This document shows positions 46,301-58,300 of a stretch of DNA of 64,000 nt, piece by piece. How positions within the stretch are numbered: the first letter of the stretch is position 1; each line of letters begins with the position of its first letter. The notes under the pieces are model-generated. The model worked only from the letters and a program-made list of their open reading frames with translations. It did not search any database and was not told where the DNA came from. Source of the stretch: Glandiceps talaboti (Eukaryota > Hemichordata > Enteropneusta > Spengelidae); contig NC_135549.1 of assembly GCF_964340395.1 (NCBI RefSeq), positions 23,513,842 through 23,577,841 on the forward strand, in the 5' to 3' direction. Made by a program: the position numbers and the translations under genes.

Positions 46301-49300
46301 AGATGTTCACTAGTCTTCTTTTTAAATCTTTGAAAAAATGTATTTTGTTATAAAACAAATTTGCTTTTGAAATGCAATTCACTGCTGCACAAAGTTATTT
46401 GAGATTTTTACGAGTCATTTGTTTAGCACAGGGCTAAGGGTCAATGCAAACTTTTTTGTATGGAAACAATGCACGGAGATGCATTTTGATTCAGTTCCGG
46501 CATTAGTTTTTGTATTTAATTATCATGTGCAATCAATTAAAGAAAGCATTTGGATCCAGCACATTTAACTGTAAGTGATGATTTTCATATTTTATGACAG
46601 TCTGAGAATATTTCCAGTTCACACGCATCACAATATCAGTGTTGCTTTCTGATCTATCCTATCAAATGCTATACTTCATGTATGATGTATGTGAAAATAA
46701 AGGGTACAACTCCCGTTGCACATCATGCATACCTGTACTCTCACAGTTTGTTCCAGTGTAACCATCATAACATGTACATTGGTAATCTACATCACAAGAG
46801 CCATGATAATTACAGTCATAATCTGATGTACACATTCTCATATCACATGATTTGCCATGCCAACCAAACCAGCATACACAGGAACCATCAACATCACAAA
46901 ATCCATTGCCGCAATGAAGGTCAGAAGTACAGTCAGCTTCTGTCTGTGTAACTGGAAATAAGTACTAAACCATATCAGTAACATTACATGTATGTCATTC
47001 TTAATCTTACTGGATAAATACTGTAGCCATCGTACAATGTTTTTCAGGTGGAATATCCCAACAGTTGAACGGCCAGGGAACACTGCTTCATTGTAAATGG
47101 GACACAGGTTTACAAATATTGCAGTTTTGACAGATATTAGCAACCGAATGGAATTAAATTTCAGCATAGTTGAACAATACGAATTTGACGTTTTTATTTA
47201 TAATGACAAGAGTTAAAAAATAACGAAAAAACAACAATTGACTTGTAAAAATTGAAAAATATGAAAAATATGACATATTAATATACACATGTATCAAATT
47301 TCATCATAACATAAACAAACAATATTTTAATGTTTTTGCTGATATGTTGAATATATAAAGGACAAACTGTGAAAATATGGAGTCAATACCTTCATTTTTA
47401 TTATTTCAAGTTATGACATTTTTACTAAGTACAGAATGGGGATGGAAAAATACAATGTAGCCTGTGCAACAACCTTAAATGATTTTGAGAGAATATAGTG
47501 ATATAGACAACCTCTCTTAGTGAATTGTCTACTGCTGTCTAGCACCCAGATAAAGATCTACATGTAGATCACCATAATTTCGACTAATCAGGTATATGAA
47601 TTGTTCAGAATAAGACTAAGGTAGGTGGCAGAGTCTCTGGTGGGGGTGGAGGCATACGTTAGAAAAACAGTTTTTGTTTTGATCATGTCTTTTATTCAAA
47701 AGCAGCATCCTTGTTCTCCAGTTCTTACATTGTCAGTTGAATCACTACAGGTCATATGTTAAAGGATGGTACAAGACATTTTTGTATTCGGCAATCACTC
47801 TGTATAAAACTATCATTAATGTACAATGTATTCAGCAATCATCGTTAGTTAATTATCATCATTACATGTATGTCTGTGTGTACATATTTATATATATTAT
47901 AATTAATATCAACTTATATTAAGGTAGTTAAATACAAATGTAGTATAAGATCTACCCTCATTTTCTTACCTACATACTTTCATTATAAAAAACTGAATTT
48001 ATGTACTGAAAATATATGCAATAAAATTTGGGGGTCACCAAATTGGGTAAAAAGTCAGGATAACTCAAATTCTAATTTCTAACTCTAGAAAAATAGTTAC
48101 CGCATGATATTTATCATGAAGTCTATTCAGTTCAATTTTCTGGTTTTGGGTCATTATGAGGGTTAAAAAGCCATGATTTTTTGTAAATAAAAAAGTTCAA
48201 AGTAAAAAGAAATGACAGCTTGAAAAGTAATCGACCGAATGGCTGAAATTTGGTGTGCAGGTATTCTAAGGTATCTGAATGAAGAATTCTTCAAAGAAAA
48301 TTTAAAGACGTCGAAAAATGTGCTGTGGTATCATATTATACCCATGTCATTTTACAATACTTGGGATAAAGTAGATTTTATTAGTACAGTAAAGTTGCTC
48401 ATGCAGCTAGGGGAATTTGACTACACTTGAATACATGTGCAAATGATCGATCGCAAGAAAAATGGCTTCATATATTTGTAACATTATGACTCCAATATGG
48501 TGATGGTTATAGGGATGCAAGATCTAACATGGGGGCGAAGGAGGTAATTGCCAAATGATGCCTTTTACATTGTAACTCACACACAAGAAATGTGGATATG
48601 CTGTCACAGTTACGATCAGCTGTTTTGAACTATAGGGGTAGTAAGGATTGCAGTCCTACCTCCATTTCTGAACACAAATCATTGTCCTTGCTTTGGAATG
48701 GTATGTTTTTAACATGAAAGTTGAACAAAAATATGTTCTTGTCTTGCCTACAACAGTTTTAGAATTAACATCATGAATTAACCTTCGCCACATTTAGGTT
48801 TTTTTCTGCATGCACATCTGTTACTAAGGGTGTTGTTGGTGGGACTTTTGCTGTACCGTGTGACCTAAGTTCAGATCAGAGTACCGCACTTACCCACTAC
48901 ATAAACTTGACTGGCGAGCCCAAGTTTAAGTCTCTGTTACATAGTTTGTAAGAGTCGGTTTTAAACCACAATCACTATGTCTCTCCAACTTCTCGGCAAG
49001 AACATCAAGTTCTAAAATTCAACGTATGGGTCGCTCACTAACTTTCAGATCATTTCAAAGTTGAAGTTGTCAACTTTCTAAACATTGGGAGCATTCTACT
49101 ACTGTCTGAGGCAAAAATATAGCTTTTCTGAGGTAAAACCAGAAATTAAATCCCGATATCTGAAAATTCCTTATCATACCCAAGAATACATTGAATCAAA
49201 AGACAATAATTCTAACCCACAATTACTGATTTGTCAGTCTCGAAACTTGCTATGTCCATACACAGTGTATGCCAAGCTCAATACACGGTGATCAGTATAT

Positions 49301-52300
49301 CGCACTCCTTGACTGACCGAGTCAGAAAAAATAGGTAAAACTCACTGTCATAAATCAATTTATAAATCCATATGAGTTTTGCAACAACTAAAGTAGTCCC
49401 TTTACAGACCATTTCCTTCAGATGTACAAAATGTAGGCTAAAACAATAGGGAATTCCAGACAGTCAAAGGTATTTGAAACCATATACATGTATACAGTCC
49501 ACAGGTGAGTGCGTACTCACTAGATTAGATTAGAACACTCTTTTATGTGCGCAGTGATGACACACAGTAAAAATACCAGTTTTCAACTTATTTCACCAAA
49601 ATTTATTTCTATACTTACAAAATCAGGATCCTGCAGTACATTTTAATATTAAGTTACCATGAGATGATGCCGTACTGAATTCAAGTTTTGTTCCAAACAC
49701 AAAGTTGACAAATCTTCATGGAAGACATACACTGTAGACCCTCTCAAAAGTTACTGAATGGAGACGTGGTTTAAAAGAAATTGATGGCAACAAATAAATA
49801 CTACAAAGTATCTGTGATAATGCAGGGAATTACTGAATTTCAGTAACTTAACCTGAAGATCCAGGCTAGGTCAAAGGTCAATGTCTAAAAATTAAATTTT
49901 AAAACTGGCAATATAGGTGTAGACACTTTGATGTAGTCTCCATGTATTAACATTTTTGAGTTAATTGATAAATCATAATTGTTCACTACAAATATACCTA
50001 CCATTGAGTAAAAAGTGAGCATAAAAAATAAAGCTTGCATGTGTATGTTTATCTGGTTCTGCATTACCTATATAGACATGATCTGAAAGACATTAGCCAC
50101 ACATAATTGCTACAAAGTGTCTGTAATATGTAAGTAATAGCTTAATTTTGATGTTCTATAAATAAAGTCTATGATTGAAGTTGTTTAGTTGAAATATATT
50201 TCCATATATATAAAAACAAATTAACGTGCATACATCCCACGGTTTCTCCCCTTTGTGTCACATTTGAAAGAAATCTGATATTTCGTGTCGGAGAAATGAC
50301 GTATATTACACAAGGAAGAATGGATGGACAGACACACAGACAGACAGAGCCCATTGTACATGTAATAGCACCCCCTTTGTGGAGCTAAAAAATGTTATCT
50401 GTAAAGTCAACATTAACTGCATACTTCAGCAGGGTTGACAATTCTTTGTCAACAGATGGCTCCACCAATCAGAACATGTGATCCTATGGACATACATGTA
50501 TATTAACTAATACTACTAAGAAGTCAATTTGTTGACAAAGGCACATAACAATTTCTAAATTTGTGTTTGTGTTTGTAACAAAATGTCAATTTGATACAAT
50601 ATTTATCCAACACAGATGAAGGTTCATTGATTGAAAACAAATACGGGCATCTGATCTTTCCCATCACATGATACAGATGATACTTGACTAGATACAGTAA
50701 ACTCTTCACCAAATTCCTACTTACTCTCACAGCTTGCTCCTGAGTAACCACCATCACATATACATAGGTTAATGGAACTACAATAGCCTCGATAATTACA
50801 GTCAACATTGGATGAACAGCGGTTTATATCACAGAACTGGCCCTGCCAGCCTTCAAGACAAGAACAGGCACCTCCAGTGCAGTTTCCATTGTTGCAATCC
50901 AAGTTGGAAGTACAGTCAGGAGCATCAGCTGTCATTTATTGGGGAAAAATAGCGCAAATGTTGCGTTGTTGCACAACTTCATGTTCAAGTTGTAACCAAA
51001 ATAAAATTTTAATTCCAAATTTCCATCATAATAATTCAGGCATCCTATGTTGGCAGTGTACTTAATCAAGATAAGTATAGTAACATCCTAATCAAACTTT
51101 AAAGTGATGTGTCTACAAGGTTTTGTACTTCTTTATTTTTTTAAATCAACTTGAAACTCAGTCATACCAATGTAACACATTAACTTTTTGGGTTGTCTTA
51201 TTGTAATATTTTAAATGCCAGCTATATTCAGTTTATATGGGTAGGTTATGAAACAGCTGTCTTACAACATATTACATAATCAAGTCATAAACTAAACTGG
51301 CCATGCTACATAGAAATAGTAAAGTAAACATTATATTAATGAGGACAAATCTACACATTCTCAACAAAGTTAAGCTCAATCTACTTTCAAAGTTGAAGAT
51401 TTTTGAGGAAAACCAATGATATAGAATAACACTTCTAGAAACATCTCACCAAGTTTCAGATTCATTCACTTAGTACTTTTTTGAGATTTTTACATCTAAA
51501 TTCCATGTCACTGATGAGATCATTATGTGCTTAATATTTCATCATTTACATCATCATGTATACATCCCTAGATGCATCCCCGTCAAATTTCAGTCCAATC
51601 TGCTCATTAGTTTAGGAATTTAAGACTTTTGACCAAAAAGACACATTTTAGCCCTAATTTGCATATCACTGATTCTTAGTATAAACACCCTGAAGAATGT
51701 TTCACCCAAATTTCAGCCCAATCTGCCCAGTAGTTTTTAAGTTTAAACTTATTGACCAAAAAATCACATTTTTTTTACCCAAATCACACACCGGTGACAA
51801 GATCATTTTGATTTGAACAATTTCCCAACTACATGTAGACACCCAAGGTAATGCACCCACAAAATATCATGGTAATTGGTCCAGCAGTTTTTGACTTTAA
51901 GTTGTTTACACACACACACACATACACACACAGACACCAGGCGATCCCTATAGCACTACTGAACCTCAGTTCAGTTGTGCTAAAAACGAATTAGAAAAAT
52001 GATTACACATATAAAATCACCCTTCTTGGCAGAAATTTCAATGCTGTACATTTGTCAGTAGTGCATGTTCATTTGTGGATTTTATACTTATCACATCTCT
52101 GTACATGTTTATAATTGTCATCACAGGATTACTGGAATAAAATAATAGCACCAGTGGTGTTATAGTACAACTGTACAATTTACTTTAATTTTGCAAATGT
52201 TTATCCACTTGCCTTAACGATCTACTGTTAGCTGTACAATACATGTAAAGGCCATTATTTGGCTGTTGTTATGGATGTGGTCTTGTTGCTAGTCACACAT

Positions 52301-55300
52301 GTACATGTACTTTAAGTTTTGATTGTGTATCAACTTGTCTATCAATGCTAGTTGTTACCTATGCAAAACTTATACCATTATTTGGTAATTGCTAGGTACC
52401 TGGACTTGTGGCTATGCATATGTAAATGTCAAAACATCGTGTTTGTTATTGTTTGAAATAATTTGAAATAATTTTCGCTTTCCTGAGAAAACTTATTATT
52501 ACTGTTATGCAAACCACACGAATAAATTATGCAAATGTACACCGTGCAAACAAAACAATCTGGGGAGAACACTGAGTAACGATAGTGTGGGTGGAGGGTC
52601 TATGCATCAGCACATGCCCATGCACAGTAAGGTACAACAGTCTTGAGAAAGATACTTATTGATTGGTTAACTCTGGCATTTTAAAGCACTAGACTTGAAT
52701 GAGTAGTTCTATTGTACAGGGTTAGATATGGGAAGAAGGCGATCACTCTTGGAACAACAAAATCAAAAACAAATGACAATAAATGATGAAGTAGAGGTAA
52801 ATAAAGAAATAGAGTTGTATTCATCACATCAGATTTTAATCAGATTGGGCATGCATGTGTTTGTTTTGAATATTTATACCTTGTCTATCAATAACCCTGT
52901 TGTTATCTTTGCAATATAGTATACACCATTATATGGCTGTTCGCTATGGGTGTGGTCTTGTTGCTAGGCATGTGTGCTTATATTTTTAAATGTTTATCAT
53001 TTTCCTTCCAAATAATTTTATTTTTTCATTTGAATGTTGCTAAGGGCATGGTCATGGTTGCTAGGGTCATTTGTAGAAAACATATTGACACCTGTAGAAA
53101 CATGCTCATCAAATTTCAGCTCCATTCACTAAATAGTTTTTGAGATATAAGTTACGCTAACCACATGTATATGGCTAAGTAGCTAACGATTTTGATGAGT
53201 AATTTGCATAATTGACAGGGGTTTTTTTTGGTGATCAGTACAGGCACTATCTTAAGGATGTAATTCTCAAACTTCAGATAGCTTACTAGTTACTTAAATC
53301 AATAACACAGCACATGTGCGTAATATCATTTGATGATGTACTTTTGATTGCAACGAGTTATTTGCATTATCAATAATGTTGTTAATTAGGCAATATGCTA
53401 TTGAAATTTCATTGACTTGGTATGCATGTACACATTGACAATGGCAATACAGTGCAGCTAACATAAAACATCACCTGAGTGCATGCATCACAAAAGGATC
53501 ATTCTTGCACAATAGTGGTGCTAACTATGCATTGATGCACTGTTGTTGTTGCATCATCAAAGCATCTACATCAAACAATGCTTGCATCTCTGATACAAAT
53601 AAACAGCACTTTATGCACACATGCTTTGTGACTTAGTAATAATCATGCACTCTGCTATCCAGATGCCAATGTTTATAATAAGATGCTGATGCATTGTTAA
53701 CTTGATACACCATTTATGAGATGCTCTGTGGAAATTGAATGCTGTTTTTAAGTCTTTTTACATACACTAATCCCCAAGACCATTGTTCATGAACTTTGCC
53801 TGCATGACACTTTAAAGATGCAAGCATAGTTCATGCACAATATCCCATTATGCTTGATCTGTACTGTACATGTGTCATGACAAACATGTATCATATACAT
53901 TGTACATTCTTTACAATGTACATGTATACTACAAATTTATGTGATGTAGCACATATGTTAGTGACAACAAAGGATATATGAACCGCAATCCTTACAGACA
54001 GATTCAATTTACATCTGGCTTAAGATTGAATTTACCTTTGTCATTGTTTTATAAATACAGGTCTTGGAGTACAGTCTGCACACACATCCACAGTGTGGGG
54101 CCACTATGTTTATCATATTTGACACTAATTACTCTATAAGACATTTGAGTTGGAAAAACAAGTTTGTCCAAATAATGTCATCTTTATACAATTGCTCCTA
54201 ATGTCATGAGACCCCCCCCCCCCCCCCCCATTGTTAAAGGTTTTGAAACAATCTTAAGTCACTGCCTAGGTAAAGACTGGCGGGTACAAAGAATCTCATT
54301 AAATTTAGTCACTACATACTACATTTGTTCATTGATTCAGACAGTGACTTCATATTGATAAATTTGCCTATTCATTCTGATTGTGTATTTATTCATTTTA
54401 ACAAACACAGGAATCTTACCTATACTGTTCTGGCATCTGTCACCTGTAAAATCTATGCTGCACACACAATATATCTCACCCAAGTAGGCACTACATGTTC
54501 CACCATTTTGACATACATTTTCTGTACACAGATCTATACATATAATGGAAAAGAAGAAAAAGAAATTATGATACATATACATTTCTCATCATAATTGATT
54601 TCAACATATATGGTAAGTGTATGCATATTTTTGATATATTTGCTTTATCAGTGTCAGCTGAAACACGGAACTGCCCTACGGGTATATAAAGAGGATTATG
54701 GCTAATCTATGCAAAGGCGGGAAATTCAAACTGCTGTACAGAGCACTAGCTTCTGGGTCTTATTTTCAGCATTTTTTCTGTACTCCGAGAAACACACAGG
54801 TCATGAATCATGTACACATTGTTTGTGAATGTCATAGGATGGTAATTTGATACACTAATTAGTTGAAAATCAATCAGTTTGTACCATAGAATGTAAAAAC
54901 CTTTCAAAATGAGACAAATTCTCCTGCAAACAGGTGTTTAGATTGTGTGTCACTCAGGATTATTCAAATATGTGACATTTGCATGTGAACATCCCAGATA
55001 GGGAATGTTTATATTTTGGTGATTACTTGCCAGTGAGTCACCACAAGTTCTCCACCTCCAAAACATACAGTCAGTCATATGCAAAATAGGGTGCCAGGCA
55101 CCAGACTGTTATGCCTATAAGTTTTCGTTTGTGACTTGATGTCAATTTTGTAGCTTTCCTTCTGTCTACCTTTTTGCTTAGTGTAAACCAGTTTCATTTT
55201 ATTACTTTTATCATTGTGTGATTGTTAATGTTATGGTGCTTGAGGGCCTCAATGGAAAGAAGTGTTTCATTTACTTATTTGAGCTACCCTTACACATTAC

Positions 55301-58300
55301 AGCCGATTCCACAAATTTAAGAACTAGTAATGTTAGTTTCCAACTTTGTCTCATTTGCTACAACATTGACAGACATTGTTGAAGTGACATTAAAACTTAG
55401 AGATACTATCAGCAGTAAACAACTGGGTTCACACTAGACTCTCTTACAGCCCTCGGAGCTTCGCTTTACTAAAATTAAAGCTAAACGAATTATTTTGTAT
55501 GTACCGATGCCAGCTAATTAACCGTACTCGAATATCCTTGTACTGTGCGCCCTCATCGACCATGATAGAGATAACCATTCGTTGACGTGTGACTGCGACG
55601 CTCCGTGTTATCGCGAAGCCTCGGACTTCGCGATAACACGGAGCGTCGCAGTCACACGTCAACGAACATATATCTCTATGTGGTCGATGAGGGCGCACAG
55701 TACAAGGTTGTTCGAGTACGATGGAGTACGTTATGTAGATGGTATCGGTACATACAAAATAATTCATTTAGCGTCGATTTTAGTAAAGCGAAGTTCCGAG
55801 GACTGTGAGAGAGTCTAGGTTCACACACAAACTAGTCGCCTTGTCTGGAAATACTAGTCCCATGTATTTTTGAATGATATAGCTTCTATGTACAATAGTA
55901 AGTATTTCTACTTTAAACATGTGCAGTTTTTCATAGTTATAATTTGCAGGTATGGACTCATTCAAACAAAAAATTGATGAGCATATATGATCATGTATAT
56001 CTCTGAAAAGACAGCAAAACTTAGTCAAGGAAAAGCAGACAACTCCTTGAAGTTGTAAAAAGTTGTCTATTCATTCTGGCAAATCCATTGACTGCTTAAA
56101 ATCAGTATCCAACGGTGATAAGATCCAAAAATCTTCACTTACTTCACAGTACACTTCCACAAGTGTAGTAAGTTTAACTTAAGACTAACTTTGAAACCAA
56201 AACTAGCAATCTATCAACATCTATGTAAACATTATCCTTCTTTAATTTGTCAATCGGCTGTAATAAAGTATGTTATTATTATTACTATTATTACAAGTTA
56301 ATGGGTTTAATATTACATAATAATAAACAATATTAGGACAGTGGAGGAATGTAATTTTTGGTTGTTGGGTAGGAGGTGTAAAGGTTGAAGTTTTATACAC
56401 AAAATTAATTGTGCAACATTTCTCACTCAAGCTTCCAGTCGTAACACACAGTGTGGAGCTTAGCACTGGCTGTGTTCATGTATATGAATATAAGTACAAG
56501 AATATTAATTTATTTATTACTAATTGTGCACACTTAAATAACACACAATGTACAATGTATAACCTTTACTAATTTAAATCCAATGAAAGTCATTATACTT
56601 GTCATTTGTATATCGCAGTTTTGTGCACAAAACATACATGTAGATCAGTGTCAAAACACCACAAAAGTACATGTACGTCCGAATGAAAATTATTTATTAC
56701 TATACATGTATGCCAGTGTACAACTGACTGTGACTTCACACATATTTTGGACTAGAGCGTAAGTTTTACCATAGACCCTACTACACATAGGGATTTTACC
56801 TATACATGTACATATGGGTTCTATTTGTCTGAACAACTTACATTACTATCGAGCAAGATGGATCAAAGTCATTGTACTGTACATGTAATGATTTATAAAG
56901 TTGACAATGAAAAAAAATATTAGCAATGCTCCTTCCTATTCTGAAATCACTGCTATTTTTAGATCATTGTAGACTTTCACAACATACTGTAATAATTATT
57001 CCTCACCGTTCAGCAAATTCATGTTATACAGTCCGAAGTAGGTCTATTTATTCCACAAAGCATTTTGCAGTAGTCGTACCTTGACAAGTACACTACGGAT
57101 TGATTATACAGTATTGCAAAGTTTACTGAAAAGAATATTGATTTTTCTAACCCTGAGCACACTGAGCTGCAGGTGACATGAGTGTGATACAACGGAAATC
57201 ATAAACCCTGAAACAAAATGTCGCCTGGCTTGGCAAAAATCTCATTAACATTGCTACATTTTATCGTCTGGCTAGACAAAAATCTTATCAAGTGTTTCGT
57301 CAATCGTCTGGCGTGACAATCACCTTTATCAATATTGTTAGACTGTTTTTTTTTTGCATGAGCTAACATTATCTTAGGAAATCATTGCCAAATTTATATG
57401 TCCCTGGTAAACCTAAGGTTGACGCGTTCTTTGATATTTTTAGTCAATTGACTAAAATGTAACAATTGTAATGCAATTCGTGTCATGCCAGACGATAACA
57501 CATGGCAATATTAGATTTTTGTCAAGCCAAACACGAAGATTTACAACATCAAAGAGATATTTTGTCTAGCCAGACAAAAAACTGTAGCAATGTTAGTGAG
57601 ATTTTTGTCAAGCCAGGCAACATTTTGTTTCAGGGTTTATGATTTTCATTGTAAAATTTTGGAAAAGCCCTTCTAAAATAGTATGGCTGTAACCTACATG
57701 TTATGTATCTCAAAATAAAATTGATTTAACTTTGTCACACTAGATTTTGAACTCTTCTGTGTCAAATGATATAAATGTGATATACAATTTCCACGCCTCA
57801 AAAATAAACCCTAAATTTTGGAAAATGTGAACATAAATCTCTTATTGATAGCAAATCCTTAGAATAGCATCACTTCATCTTTCATATGAATGCTTTAACA
57901 TGATAATATAACAATTCCAGAAAATATTGACAATTGTGGTAGAGTCTGCAGGTGTCTGAAAATGGTCCGTTCGAAAACTGCAACAGTGAGTTTATTGATA
58001 CATGTACTTTCTGATGCTTCCATAATCTGGATAATGGCAACACGTTTCATATGTGCATACATGTATGTATTAATAACTATTTATCATACATTTTATGAAA
58101 TAGTTTCTGATATTAGTGATAACATTTAATGTAAAATATAACTTAATATAAGAAGATAAACAACTTTTAATATTCACATTAAATGTCATTTAGAAGCACC
58201 TTTCTGAATGGACATGGCATAATGATTCAGATTTTAAAAAACAACTAAATGTAGTGTTGCAGCCAGCCTTTTGAAAGAGTGGGGCATAGTGTCCCAAGAC

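Noticed and set aside
48239-48430. Plus-strand ORF MAEIWCAGILRYLNEEFF
   Set aside because: Short, alone in an intron on the opposite strand, no recognisable domain; probably chance or an unknown repeat.
55444-55818. ORFs of 67-107 codons on both strands
   Set aside because: Mirror readings of a near-perfect palindromic foldback element.
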